Of a stretch of 64,000 bases of DNA, positions 43,101 to 55,747 are shown one piece after another. The notes beneath the pieces are model-generated. The model ran no database searches. It worked only from the letters and a program-made list of their open reading frames with translations, and had not been told where the DNA came from. Source of the DNA: Apiosordaria backusii (taxonomy: Eukaryota > Ascomycota > Sordariomycetes > Sordariales > Lasiosphaeriaceae). How positions within the stretch are numbered: the stretch's first letter is position 1; each line of letters begins with the position of its first letter. The position numbers and the translations under genes are program-made. The DNA is taken from NCBI GenBank assembly GCA_030549205.1, contig JAUKTV010000007.1, forward strand, positions 1,426,001 to 1,490,000. Direction: 5' to 3'.

Positions 43101-43931
43101 ATGAGCCGTCTACCCGCACCTCTGCTTCATTCGATGCCGCCATGCAGCGTCTTGGTGGCCGCACCATTGCGATCACCACTTCGACTTCGTCGGTCCAGAA
43201 GGGTGAAACTCTGCAAGATACCCTGCGAACGCTTGCTTGCTACGGAGATGCGGTTGTCCTTCGCCACCCCGACGAGAACAGTGTTGATGTTGCCAGAAAG
43301 TTCAGCCCTGTTCCCGTTATCAACGGTGGCAACGGCAGCAAGGAGCACCCCACTCAAGCCTTCCTTGATCTCTTCACGATCCGCGAGGAGTTTGGATCCA
43401 TGAAGGACCTGACCATCACCTTTGTCGGTGACCTTCTGCACGGAAGACCCGTCCACTCTCTGGTGTACCTCCTCCGACACTACCGCGCCAACAACGTCAA
43501 GGTCAACCTGGTTTCACCTGCGTCTCTCGCCTTGCCCAAGGACATCCGCGAGCAGCTCGCGGATGCTGGTCAGATCATGTTCGAGAATGAGAACTTGACC
43601 CCTGAGATCTTGGCATCCACCGACGTGCTGTACTGCACTCGCGTGCAAAAGGAGCGCTTCGAGGACCTGGCCGAGTATGACAGAGTCAAGAACTCTTACC
43701 GCATCGATCAGAGCACCCTGCGGAACGCTAAGCCCGCCATGCGGGTGATGCACCCGTTGCCTAGAAACGAGGAGGTTGCTGAGGAGGTTGACTTTGACCA
43801 GAGAGCCGCGTACTTCAGACAGGTCAGTCTTCCCCCTTTCCATTTTTGCTTAATTAACCACTGACACATGACTTTAGATGAAGCACGGCCTCTACTGCCG
43901 CATGGCCTTGCTCGCGCTTGTCCTTTATTAA
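37162..43931 (+). CDS. pyr-3: Carbamoyl-phosphate synthase / aspartate transcarbamylase fusion, 2202 aa
   Basis: This multifunctional enzyme performs the first two steps of UMP synthesis: glutamine, bicarbonate and ATP give carbamoyl phosphate, then carbamoyl aspartate. Exons are 37162-37762, 37812-40267, 40325-43822 and 43878-43931; all joins keep frame. Order: glutamine amidotransferase with nucleophile C300 in FGICLGHQ; the two ATP-grasp halves of the synthase; a regulatory MGS-like segment; a dihydroorotase-like domain (about 1500-1840); and aspartate transcarbamylase (about 1900-2202) with carbamoyl-phosphate-binding STRT at 1948-1951 and HPTQ. The dihydroorotase domain has MPGLVNIAAYVPG where active enzymes carry the zinc-binding HxH, so it is inactive, as known for yeast Ura2. 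Length matches Ura2 (2214 aa). The last exon encodes only 17 residues. UTP feedback inhibition is known for the family. Confidence 0.97.
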
Positions 43932-45860
43932 GGAGCAGACTCGTTGATCGTGACATTTATGGAATGACATTTGCTTTGCCTTTTCTTTTTCCAAATGCTA
44001 TACTATATGGGACGGATAAAAAGGATATGGATGGGAAAAAATAGGGAGGCCATTTCGTTTTTTTTGTTTTGTTTTGCTTTTTCTTGCTTTGATATCACCA
44101 GGCATCTACGGTAGATAGATCCTAGACACACACACCTAAGGACCCGTGCCCTGGACCGAACGACCCCGGAAAACTTCTTTCTTTTTTCGTAGACTTTTTT
44201 TTCTTTTTTGATGATGTTTCATTATGAATGATTTTATAAGAAAGTGATACCCCCTTTGCATCTGGGATGGCGTCTGTATATGTATCATGTTTATGTATTC
44301 TGGCTTTTGCGTTCAGGGCGTAGGTGCGTTTGGTTTGGGGTTTGGGGGGTTGTGGGTTTACTGTATTTATATGTATTATATGTGTATATAGCTGTATAAT
44401 ATTTGATATCTATGTTTACTTTGTTCGTTTATTTCCATGTCTTTGTCTAGTGTTGTGATATCTTGAATCTAGAAGATCATTGCAAGACTTCGACTCGATG
44501 GATTATGTACCTATGTATGTACAAACAGTTAGAAGAGTCCACACGAGGTGGTTGCACATCCCAACGACGCTGGACCGCTTGAGCATATTTCACATCTCCA
44601 ACCGGACCTGCACAATATTCTTCTCAGATGGTGTGTTTTTCTCGATGTATGATTAGATGCTTGCGTGTTTCGTCGTGCATGCAGTCAGTTTGATAGAGAG
44701 AGTTACGACAGTGGTCCCGTGCCTCCTCGCTTGTGTGCTCCTGGTTCCTGGTTATCTGTGAAATTTGCGTCAGCTCTCTTTATTCTTAGAAGCAGTGACG
44801 ACTCCTTCCCTCCCATTCCAACCGACCCGAAGATCATGACGGAAGTGTTCAAGTTGGTGTGGTTGTGGTGCAAGCTGGTGGTCTAGATGTGTTTCTCGTT
44901 TGGTTCCCACCCCCTGTTGATCTTCTTGTCGATCTTTTTAACAGGGGTGTGAACCCTCGCATGTGCCTCAATGTGTTGCGAAAATGTAAACATATGCGCG
45001 GTTGTCCTGCCATTTGTTCCAATGACGTAACGGGATGATGATGTTCAAAGCTACTTGCATAAAATTCCAATAAAAATCCCAAGGGGCTGGGAAGGGATGG
45101 GAGGACTGGGAAAGGGTTTGTGGAGTGTGAGGTAGGTATGGAATGAATGGAGCTTCAGTTCAGCTGTGCGTGCTCCAGCTTTGCAGGGACACTTAGAGTT
45201 TGTTTTGCAGTTGAATGCATTGTGTATGGTCGTTATGATGTGAGGATGGTTGGTTCGGGCCCATCAATTCGTTCATTGTGCACGGACAAGAGAACAGAAA
45301 TCAAGGCATAGACCTTGGTATAGGTAGGTAGTCAATAGTGTAATAATAATATTGTGTTGTGTTATTATTACAATGTTATGTTTGTTGTTTGTGTTTTGAG
45401 GTGAGGAGAACCCCGCTTCACCACCACACCCCTGCGCCAAGCACGCCATCCAGTCATTGATTTCTCCTCTTCTCAAGAAACATTACAAAATCCGAGATAT
45501 ACATGTAGTTTAGTTCCCCCCCCTAATGCCATGACAATACGCCCAAAACAGAACAAGTTCTCCGGTTCAGTCGTGGTATCGTAGAATGGAAGTTTTGCCG
45601 AACCGCTAAAAAGATGATGATATAAAACGCCGAAAAGAGTAATCCGAAGCGCCAGTAAGAACAAGTCGGTTGTAAGTTGATTGGTGTGTCATGTGGGAGT
45701 AATGTGTGTGTTCGTTGGCCGTGTCCATATCCGATTCTCGCTCGCTCCCGCAATGCTGTTGGATGTGTTAAAAGTCACTGTACAATGCTTGACAGAAAAG
45801 CCATGTGTTGGCGCCCCAACCAAGAAAAGACCCAATGAACTATAGCCAAGTTTCTCTGCT
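43932..45860. other. Convergent intergenic region after pyr-3
   Basis: T-rich sequence follows pyr-3 (about 44050-44450), as expected of its 3' UTR and terminator region. The right side holds the 3' flank of the cyclin-like gene. Short frames such as 44665-44886 have no support. No RNA gene was recognised. Confidence 0.5.
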
Positions 45861-46874
45861 TCAACCGCTCGTGGGGAATGTCTTTCGCTTCCCTCGAGGG
45901 AGGTGCAGCTCGGGACAGGCGACGGATGCGGGTCCTTCACCGCCAAATGTGACGCGCATTTCTCCTCCGTCCACCAAGGGAACAACAACAGCGGGGCCGT
46001 TCTCCAACACTGGCGTTTCTGCCGGCGTGAGGGGAAGGCCGAGGCCTGTCACGGCCTCACTCTGGGAGCGCTGGTGTTTTTCGCTTTTTCTGGGTTGTGG
46101 AGGATAGAGCGCTTGTCTTCCAGCACGTTCCATATCGTTGACTGCATCCCCAATCAAGACGGGGTCCCACAGTGGGAGAATCCGGTAGCCCAGGCTTTCC
46201 ATAATGCACCTTTCAGTGACATTGATCTGGTCGCATGTCCACTGGTTCTTCCCCCAGGCTGATGCGTAGTATTGTGTGGGCTCCTGGCAATCCTCCAGAA
46301 ACTTAACAGCAATGGTCAATGCGGCCAGGACAATAACCTCGGGACCAACACAGTCGATGTGCAGCTGGGCCATGCCCACCGGGCTGACCGGGAGCGTGTG
46401 GCGTTTTGGGAGCTCAGAGAGCGTTTCTCTTTGCGCCAGCGGGCAAAGCAGCCTCCAATTGAGCGAGAACTTGGAGCTTAGCGAATCCAAAATGCAAACA
46501 GCGAGGCCAATGGTATCCATTGGCAAATCGGACCGGACTAGAATCTCGTGAACGAGGGCGACGGACGGCACGGCCAAAGAAGCCGTTGGAGGCACAAGGT
46601 TTACCAAGTGAACGGCGGGGCCTATGAAACGGGGCGTTAGAAGCCAATTGCGAAACGTAAACAAATACAGACATCAGTAAGTCCACATACCCAAAAGCGC
46701 CGAATCAACGAGCCCCCCATCTTCCAGGAGAGACCTGGGGCTCTGAGCAACCAAGGAGTCGCGTGACGATGGTGGAGGTGTTGGCAAGTTGGATAGCGGC
46801 TTGTAAGTTTGCGCAAAGTATTCCTCGTCGAAATCGTACTCGTCGTCCGAGTATTCGGGGGAGTGGGTAGCCAT
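45861..46874 (-). CDS. Cyclin-like protein, 314 aa, 2 exons
   Basis: Cyclins activate cyclin-dependent kinases. Exons are 46874-46691 and 46621-45861, with a 69-nt GTATGT...CATAG intron that keeps frame. After an acidic, Ser/Pro-rich leader (1-60) comes a cyclin-box-like helical region (about 62-215). It has LPMDTIGLAVCILDSL, then EVIVLAALTIAVKFLEDCQ and the helix WTCDQINVTERCIMESLGYRI, close to the cyclin N-domain pattern seen in PCL/PHO80-like and G1-type fungal cyclins. The last 90 residues are low complexity. I cannot say which kinase it partners. TPPPSSR near 31-37 could be a phosphorylation cluster. No destruction box is obvious. Confidence 0.82.
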
Positions 46875-49800
46875 TGCTTCGAATTGGGGGGGGTGGTTAT
46901 GGTGGTTTCTGCCGGGTTGTTTTGCGAGTGTTGATTCACGGTCCCAGAAATCGAAGTTGTCGGTTGCCAGGGCTTCCTACGGGCAACAGCAACAGCTTAT
47001 TAGAGCAGGCTGGCAAGCTGCTCATATTTTGTCTCAACCAGAGTGGCTTGACAGTTTTTCTTCTTCGCTGGGCAGGATCGTCCAAAAAGCGAGACCTGGA
47101 TGCGATATGCGATATTCGCAAGAGGGTCGTGACCGGGGGGTGTGTGGCCGTGAACACGAGGTTTCGAGTCGCACGCAAGGGGCGGGCCGAAGCGAAACCA
47201 AACAAAACGGAGTTTTTCTCTCTGGGTGAAAGGCGAGCTGGAGGTCGGACAGACAGATAGAAGAAACGATGTATATGGAGGAGAGGGAGGAGGGGAATAA
47301 ATAACAAGACAGCTCGTTCTCAGGTGGGGAGGCGATGGGTGATATGGGGGCTCGGCGGGTGAATGGTTGTGTGGGTGGTATGGGTGCCAAGTCGCTGGCG
47401 CCAGGACCGGGGTCTACGAAAGGGGGGGCCCTGATCAGATGGATTTGCGGTGTCGAACCCGTCGATTGGCGTCGAGTCGGCGGGCGCAAGACCTGCTGCA
47501 CGACCGATACTGGGCCCGATGTGTCCGATGGCTCCGCTCTGTATGCGCTCTGTATGCAGACGTGTCAGAAAGAAGGAAAGCAGATGGCCTGACAAGCCTT
47601 CCCTCGAATACGACAGGCACGCGATCGCTGCTTTATACGGACGGACATATCATAACAATGACCATAACCTGGAAAAACTCGCAATGCTGCACTTCAAGGC
47701 ATCCGGCAGTGGGGAACCCTGTCTGGTCTACCGAGATGTCTGAGCTTTGGCGCAGCCACTTGGCCATGGATGCTGCTGAGTCTTCGTTCTGAGTTCGGAC
47801 TGATTTGGTGGGTTAGTAAATACCGGCCGCGGTTGGGTGTGTGTGAGCGTTGGCTAAAATTCCTTGCTGATGACGAAGACGCAATCTGCAATCTGGATGA
47901 ACAAGATCCGCCGTGTGCGTCCAGTGTCTCGCGCGTCACTGTCTTGAGGTGCTGAGGTGCTGATCCATAGCGGGGCATGATGTGCAAATCCAGGGTCGAG
48001 TCCACCAACGGGGAGGTGGGGAGGGTGAGGTGCCTGAATTCGGGTCTTTTTCAGTGCGTGCATACAGTAAGTAATACACTAAATACTAGCAAGAATCTCT
48101 TCCAGCCGTCTTCCACTCAGCAAATGTCTGAGCTTTGATGTTTGCAGCCCGTACCTGCAACACCGGAAATGACATCGAAACCTTCATTCATCCGCTCTTT
48201 TTTCACGCCAACTGCCGCCGCTACCGCAGCTAAGTGCCAGCTGCATCCGAGACTTCATCGAGAGTTGTCACAGAGGGTTATCGATGATGCTACAGATGCC
48301 CACTGCGAGCCTCGTTCAACAGGCGGTCAGTGGATGTCTTCAGGGGGAAACTGTTGCGGAGCTTGGGCTTGGGTCGCAACGCCACGCATTCCAGCTAGGG
48401 CAGACTTGGTGGGGATGCCTGCAAGCCCTTCCCTAGCGCTGCTTGGCCCCTTCTTGACCTCAACTGCGGCATATCGAGAGCACAATGATGCCATTGGATG
48501 CCTTCCTCACATGTGCGTACTTTCATATGCAAATATTTGCTCGGCGAACTTGTTCGTATTCTCTCTCACTTTGTCCTGGCTTCGGGCCCAGCCCAGTGTC
48601 AAGGCTACCCCAGGTGTTACAGACTCGGATCCTCATGGCCGTGGCCTGACCCTTCTTCATGACCACAATCTTCACGTCAGTCTGTTCGGCACATCATCAT
48701 GACTTTTTCTTTCAAACTTTAGCCAAGCGAAACCCGTTCCTGAATATTCAACAAGCGGCAGCTAGTTGCTGGCTAAACAAGCTGCATGCTCGCTGCCACC
48801 TTGGGAGAAACTCTAGAAGCTGTCAATATCTGCTACTCGGCAATTCGGCAGCTTCGATATGGAGGAGACCTTCGCACTTACATCCAGAACTCGCTCGCAA
48901 GACGGCCTGCAGAACACGCGTGCTGCTCCCCAGGAAAATCAATAGCGAGCCAGCACATCGCAATTACGGCTTGACATTGCTGCTGCAGCTGCGTTGATTA
49001 AGCCTCAACCTTTGGTGGTACCGTAGGACGACTGCCGCATGCCTAGACCTGGTCTCCTGCATACATTGGGTGTTGGGTGGGTGTGATGCCCGGCAGGGCT
49101 GAAGGAGCAAAAACTCGAGCCGGCCTCCTCTTCCGTGACCACTCGCCAGCTCATCATTGCCATGTTGCCGCCATACATACATATTCCCGCAGTCGTAATC
49201 CCCAATCCGATGCTTTCTCGGCAAAAGCTTGGTATGCACGTCTCCGAAAGCAGTGTTTGGCTACTGTTGCGAGAAATCCAAGAACAGTTCTAGAACTGCA
49301 AAGCTTGAACCAACCACCCAACTTCTGCTCAGCTCCTGCGAGAGCGGCCGCATTTTCTGATGTGGGATGAACTGTGTTCATCACCAACAGGCCCACGTCC
49401 GTCCCATGTTGTCACGCATCCCCAAGGATCACGTCTAATAAAAAAAATGTGCTCAGCACGGATACGTGGAGTTGGGTGATCGAATGATTACGAATGTTTC
49501 GTTTCAGAAATATATCTCTGTGGAGTTTGGCACTGACGAGGCTGCGGGCGTCAGGATACGAACAAGAAAAAGAGGCATCTTCCTTGGTGTTCTACCTGAG
49601 GCTCTGACTTCAGCAATGATCTGTCTGCAAGGTACTCTGTCTTACCTCGGGACAACGACACACCTACAGTGAAGAACCAAAATAACTCGCTCGCTTTGAA
49701 CCCTAACCCCAAAGTGCTCACTTTTACCCCTTTTTTACCCCTGAATCATCCCTCCATCATCGTCGTCACCACAGACATCAACCCAACCATCCCAACCACC

Positions 49801-51548
49801 TCAAATCTTCCTACCTACTCGATTCATTGAACCGGACATCTGATCATCAACTTACCATTGCAAGACGTCTTCCCCAACAGAAAAAGATCTGCACACACCG
49901 AGAGTCCGAGACAAACATGTCCGCTCATTGGTGATGTCGATGTGCCATGTCTAGAAAAACGAGTAAATATCTCGTAATTGTAAACAAACCAAATTCCGAA
50001 GAAATTAACAAAGCCCGAGTGTTTCAACCTGTTTGTTACCACGATTCGCCCTGGGAGTAATCCAGCCCAAAGCTCGGTGAAACACAGACGCGCCGCAATA
50101 ATGGGGTAGCCCCTGTTGCTCAAAGCAAACAACGAAAAGTAGTGAGAGGACTGGGGAGCAGGTGATACTAGGTGAGCAACATACCTTTCAAAACCACATA
50201 TTCGCTGTCCGGTTGCATATTGGACCATGAGCCCACAACTCCATCAATATATTGTAATCCAATATCTCGCTTGCCTCAGGAGCTCATAGCATACTCTCTC
50301 GTACTTATCCCACTTCTTCCCCGGGTGTTGCCCTCATGTCTTGTCACCTTGGCATTAGGTCTCGGGTCCTGATAGGTACTCTGTCATCTGCTCCCGAGCT
50401 GCAACCTGTTCGTAGAATAGCAGGTCAATCACTTGCATCTTACATCCTTCGTCTGGGGTGGTGTTGCTGTTGTTGTTGTTGTTGTTGTCTTGGCATACGT
50501 TTCGTCCCTGATCCCATCCCGTCTCCCCCTTTCCCTCCCAAGCCGTCGATCCAACACCAACCGTCACACATCCACCACCCCTCATCACCATCCACCTCCA
50601 AAGACAGCGGCTCGGCTCCACCCCTTTCCGATCATGCGGTACGCTTCTTTTCATTTTATGTTTCAGATGGCAGCCAAGTGTTCGGTGCTCGCGATGTTGT
50701 CAATAGGTAGTCACAATCACAGAATGCAAAGCAGAGGGCAGGTTGTTCAAGGAAAACCAATCCGGTTGATATTCCACACTCCAACAACTATCGATCCCAG
50801 CTTTCTCCACCATCTCCTCCCCTTTCCTTCCCAAAAACAGGAAAATACATCATCCATATACATTCTTCATTCTACGAAAACTGTTCGCCCTTTTCCCCAA
50901 CAAAACTCCCATATATATATCCCAGTCTCCTCTTCTCGTGTTTCTCAAACCACAAACAAAATGAAATAACTATAAACTATCATCGTTCCCGTCATGAAAG
51001 AAAAAAAATCCAAAAAGCTATATCTACCACAAAACACCGCTCGCTACCAAAAATAAAGGGAGGGCATTAAGTACAGAAGAGAAAGGCCACCAGAAGATAG
51101 ACAAACAGACAGTGAAAAAGTGGGTAGAAATAGAGATTGATTTGATCACTAGTTTCCCGTCTCTGGAAACCCCCAACTTTCTATGAAAAAAATGAAAGAG
51201 GAACCCGTCGACATCACACTAGAACATTGCTGTTTGCCTATCTCCATTCCCATGTTTTGTTGTCATTATCTGTTGTCGTAGCTGTCGTATTCCCATTCGC
51301 TGTGCCCGACGTGAAAAGGGCAGGAGGAGGAAATCGTTCGTGGGCGGTGGTTCTCGTCATGTTTTGATGGTGGAGGTGGATGGTGATGGTGCATTACTTT
51401 TTCGTCATGGTTGCCGTTTACTCCTTGAGGACGCGGACTTTTGCAAGAAAATCCAGAATTAGCCAATGGGTCCGAAAGAAGGGTTACCGCTGAAGGACTG
51501 CAGGACGGAGCGATGTGTGTCGGCGTCGTTTGGCACCTAAGTGGCCCT
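46875..51548. other. 4.7-kb stretch without a supportable gene
   Basis: Composition is ordinary, not RIP-like. Many overlapping short frames occur on both strands; the longest plus frame (48142-48702, 186 aa) has no domain or splice support. A (GTT) microsatellite lies at about 50462-50490. C+T-rich, leader-like runs near 49700-49800 and 50500-50640 are not followed by a convincing coding region. The right end includes the 3' UTR of the minus-strand gene at 51549. A non-coding RNA or a long regulatory region is possible. Confidence 0.4.
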
Positions 51549-52259
51549 CTAGTCGAGGCTGCTTCGGCCCTCCTGAGCATCTTGCTCTTCCGCAGTGACC
51601 ACGTTCGAACCCTCGCCACTAGAAGGGGCTACACTCGGGCTCGGAACATCGACGCTGGGAGATGAACCAGACACCAGGTTGGGGTTGAAGGCAACCGGGG
51701 CTGATGGGGTCTCGTGTGAATACACACGTTTGCCGACAAAACAAGACGATGTATTGGGTTTAGATCTGTGCATGTAGTAAAAAAGTTACTCACCTGAGTT
51801 GCCAATCGTCGTGACCTGGCCAATGACGTTGGGGGAGATGAACTGCTGGAGATCGAGCAGGCCAACGTTGTTGAGGAGACCGAGCTGGAGTTGCTGAAGC
51901 TGGAGGCCAGCGAGATCAAAGCCGTTGAGGACACCGAGCTGGTGGATCTGGAGGAAGGTGTGGAGCTGCTGGAGCTGAAGGAGAGCCGCAAGGTCGAACT
52001 GCTGCTGAGCAAAGAGGCCCTGGAACTGCAAGATGTTGAAGTTGTTGACGTTGGCCAGGTTGCCGAGGAGACCAATCTGCAGAGAGTTGATGTTGAGGAG
52101 GTAGTTCAGGTTGACCTGGTTGAAGCCCTTGAGGCCATTGAAGGCATTGATATCGAAGGCGAAGGCACGCTTCTCGACCTCAGTGCTGGTGGTGGAGGCG
52201 GTGGGGGCAGCGGCAGCCAGGGCGGCGAGGGAAGAGACGATGACAGTGAAGAACTTCAT
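51549..52259 (-). CDS. Secreted Leu/Gln/Asn-rich low-complexity protein, 205 aa
   Basis: Exons are 52259-51794 and 51700-51549, joined in frame across a 93-nt GTGAGT...ATCAG intron. It starts with a clear signal peptide (MKFFTVIVSSLAALAAAA) and a dibasic KR at 30-31, a likely Kex2 cleavage site. The mature part (32-155) is almost uncharged, cysteine-free and built of short Leu-plus-Gln/Asn strings such as LQLQQLQLGLLNN, LNYLLNIN and AALLQLQQLH. The second exon encodes a different, Ser/Pro/Glu-rich tail ending EGRSSLD. A tandem relative lies at 54717-55747. The composition suggests a self-assembling or surface-active extracellular protein, which is inference. A 5' UTR intron (about 52389-52451) is likely. 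I do not recognise a named family. Confidence 0.85.
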
Positions 52260-54716
52260 TTTGACTGATTTTTTGTTGTGGAGTGAACGACTTGCGAACA
52301 AAAGGATTAAAAGGATTGATTATAAGGCTTAAGAGCACAGCTCAAAGATGTTCCGAGATTGAAGGAATGAAGCGAACAGCGAGCACAGCTGTGGATAACC
52401 AGGTTAGCCTCGACAAGTTGTTTCGTTTGGATAGTTGTTTGGTGGACATACCTCTGAAGAATGAATGACTGAAGAAGATGGCGAACGGGCCTTGGAAAGC
52501 TAGAGTTGTGAGTGGGATGAAGAAACAAAAGTCAGGACAGAACGGGAGATCAAGTCGCCTTATATGTGGCCAGAACCTGCCAGGGACCAGAGGCAACCAT
52601 GATGGCAAAGATGGGAGCAGGAGTTGCGTGCCAAGGATTTCAGGGAGACGCCGTATGTTCGGAAAGGGGAGCAAGCACTCATCCGGAGCGTATCAGGTGT
52701 CAGGCGTCACTAGACGGAGGCGCGTGGGTAAAACACCACAGACTGGGCACGCCAGGATGTGCTGGGATGTGTTGACGATGCTGTGGCGGAACCAAAGAAC
52801 CGAGAACGTCAAGGCAACCCAAAGCACGGCTGCACGAGGAGAGCAACAAAATCGCCGAGACGGGGGTGTGCCCTGCACAGAAGGGAGGGTAGTCGAGAAC
52901 GCTCTGCACCTGCGGCAGAGTCATGGCACGGAAAGCTCTGTGGCCGAGGCCATCTTGGACTGCCCTGCTGCCAAGAGAAACACGAAAGACTGGTTGGTGA
53001 AGATTACTGGTCGGCACCTCATAATGGATGCATCACGGTAGCATTCCGAGATCAAGGGACTGCTGCTCCAACTCCTGAGTAGGTACAACGACAGGATACT
53101 CCCGGGTCGAGGCCATTTTGCGGGGAAGGGCAGGTACCGTCTGATGTCAAGGAGGCCGCGGGATGACGTTCAGTGGCCATTCCTGATCACCGACGACGAT
53201 GAGCAGCTCGTTTCGCATTGTTTCGAGGAGCCATGTGCTGCTGGGGAAAAGAATAGAGCCAAATTCGGGAGCGGGAGTTCCAACATCACAGTGTTCCTCT
53301 TGTATGCCGTTAGCAGGGCTCGGGGATTTTACCAAACAGACGAAAACAACAAAGAACAAGTAGGGAACATAAACTGCCTAGGCCAAAACCTCATCTCGAC
53401 GGCCTGGACAATCTGTGTTCACGACAGTAACGGCTCCGAATAGATGAGAGTGCCTTGATCCTGTCACAGTTGAAAACGAGGTGATAGCAAGGTAGCCAGA
53501 GAGGTTCCCATGGTCCATCACACTGGCAGGAGTACATTAGTGTTCAGCCGAAGGGAAAGGTAACGGCCCAGATGGGCCCCGGGGGGGTAAACGTCGTTCA
53601 TTCGAGGTTGGTGATTAAGCTTAGTTTGACCCATCCGATTGCCGAGCGCTGCTGTGGTGTTTCAAGCTTTGCCAGCCCCATGAGTCCCCTCAATTCCGGC
53701 ACTTGTTTGGCGAAAAGTGGCTAAATAGCGGGTCTCCTGGGGCGGGAGAGGCTGAAAGGTCTGAAGCCGATTAGCGGGAAGCCCCTGTCAACGTTGCAGT
53801 GCCTGGGAGGTGCCACCCACAGATCCAAGACCCTGCCCAGACGACCTAGGGGGGTGATTGGAGCTGCTGATTGGCTACTTTCCAATCTTGAAGCCGTGCA
53901 CCTGCAACAACGGGACCGAGCGCTCATGCAGAGACACACAGCAGATGTCGCAGATGGACCACTTTGAAGCAGCCAAATCCATGGCATTACTCTTTTCCTC
54001 ACGGGAATGGCCTCGCTTGAATTCCTTCACCTGACTTCGATGTCTTGGCCACCGGAACCGTGCGGGTTCCGGCTGAACAAGGGGCTCTTGACATGTCTGT
54101 GTCCTCGGACTCAACCAACCAGACACAGCACGTCATCGCAGCATTGCACATCGTCTTCGTTGGACTTGAGATGGCAGACAGATACGGACGGACGGCACAC
54201 ATATCGTCTGAAGACAACGAAGCAGTGTGGTCACCCAAAATTAGAACCACGAGGTCTTCAATCATGAGTATGTTCCAGTTCCTGTAACAGATTCATCTCA
54301 AGTTCATACTAATCATATACATGGCCCAATCTAATTACATTATCATGATCATCTGAAAAAATACCAGAAAAGACGAAGACACCATGAAGGTAGCCCCGGC
54401 ACTTGCCGGATCCCAGCTATTCCTGACAGCCAGGGACGCAGCCCAGTACTGAAGGTTCCAAGCCCTTGTTCCCCCGCGTTTACGTCAGGTCCGGACTTCA
54501 CTCCTTCCCAGCCCCTATCCACTCATACGTCTCTGACCCCGGTCTTTCAGCCGGAAGCTCATCGGATGTTTGGAGTAGACTCTTGGCCCTTGACCCAACA
54601 ACAGCCTGTTTATTGGCCGTCACCAAGTTTTTGGGACGGCTCGAAGAGGATGAAGCTCTAACAACAAGGTTGAGCTCCTTCACAGGAACTCGTGAGCTTT
54701 CCCGTGCCGTTCATCC
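52260..54716. other. Intergenic region between the two secreted-protein genes
   Basis: On the minus strand this contains the leader and promoter of the 205-aa gene (52260 to about 53000) and the 3' flank of the 323-aa gene. Short frames such as 53144-53443 have no supporting features. No repeats or RNA genes were seen. Confidence 0.45.
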
Positions 54717-55747
54717 CTAACGGGTGAGGTCTGCCAAGTTATCCACAACATCCTCCACAGCATCATCCTCGACATCTTCCACGGCAGCAACCGGAACAGC
54801 AGTCTCCGCCGCGGCGGGAACAGCAACGGGTGCAGGAGCAGGAGCCGCTGCAGCAGCAGGGGAAATCGTAGCAAAAGCTTGAACAGCAGCTGAAGCAGCA
54901 GCAGAAGTGGCAACGGCCGCGGAGGGCGCAGAGGCAACACTGGCGGCACCAACAACAACATCTGGATTTGCCGTGGCAATGCTGAATACCGCCTCGAGAT
55001 CGGCCGAGGCGACGGACTCAACAAGATCATCAACTCCAGGATCAGCCGTGGCAATCGTGAAGTCTGCCGCCGCTGTCGCAGTAGCTGTTTCCAAGACTGG
55101 GTTTTCAGCCGTCGCAATAGTGAAAGCCGCTTCTTCCTGGTTATCAAAGCCTGCCCCGATCGCGCCTGGTCCAACTCCTTGAGCACACGACTGGCGTCTG
55201 GCATTCTGGCCACGGCGGAGCGTAGTCCGCTTCATGGTCTTTCTGGCATCGGCAATTTCTCGTTTGAAGAGGCCTGGAAAAACACTGTCAGAAAAGCCCA
55301 TGCATGAAAAGAAAACGGGGAAGTATACTTACCCAAGTTGAAGCCTCCAAGAACTTTCCCCTTATTGAAGAGGTTCTGAATCCCCCCCAGACCAATGAAC
55401 CCAAGCTGCTGAAACTGTTGTAGCTGAGCAAGCTGAAAGAACAAATCCACATCATTGTTGAAGCCAAAGCCTAGGATATTGTTACGATTCAGCTGCCCGC
55501 CCAGGCACAGCCCTCCAAGCATAGCCAAAATGGCATCAACAATTGCATCTTGGTTCCCGAGATCGATGTTGCCCAGATTAAGACCGTTGACATTTAGGTT
55601 GTTGAGATCTAGCTGTTGGTTCAAGCTATTGATGTCAAAATCGGACGAGGTGAGGCTGCTGCTGGAGCTGTTGAAGATACCAGTGGAGTTGCTGAGAACC
55701 TGGGCTGACGCCAGGCCAACGGAAAGAAGTAAAACTGCGGTCTTCAT
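54717..55747 (-). CDS. Secreted Leu/Asn-rich protein with FTIATA-type repeats, 323 aa
   Basis: Exons are 55747-55333 and 55273-54717, joined in frame across a 59-nt intron in the same phase as in the 205-aa neighbour. The signal peptide is MKTAVLLLSVGLASAQ. The first half (about 35-138) matches the neighbour in style: SDFDINSLNQQL against AFDINAFNGL, then Leu/Asn/Gln/Gly-rich strings such as LNVNGLNLGNIDL and LAQLQQFQQLGF. The second exon begins with a basic stretch (KRTTLRRGQNARR) and then carries three units, FTIATAENP, FTIATADPG and FSIATANPD. An Ala/Val/Pro-rich end follows. One cysteine lies in the first half. A 5' UTR intron (about 55774-55881) parallels that of the neighbour. A diverged tandem duplicate is the best explanation; function unknown. 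Confidence 0.85.

Noticed and set aside
37162..43931. pyr-3 dihydroorotase-like domain as a broken gene
   Set aside because: Loss of the zinc-binding histidines is ancestral in fungal CPSase-ATCase proteins, so it is not a local defect.
48142..48702. 186-codon plus-strand frame in the gene-poor stretch
   Set aside because: It has no domain, no signal peptide and no splice continuation, and a length reachable by chance at this composition. Transcript data could change this.
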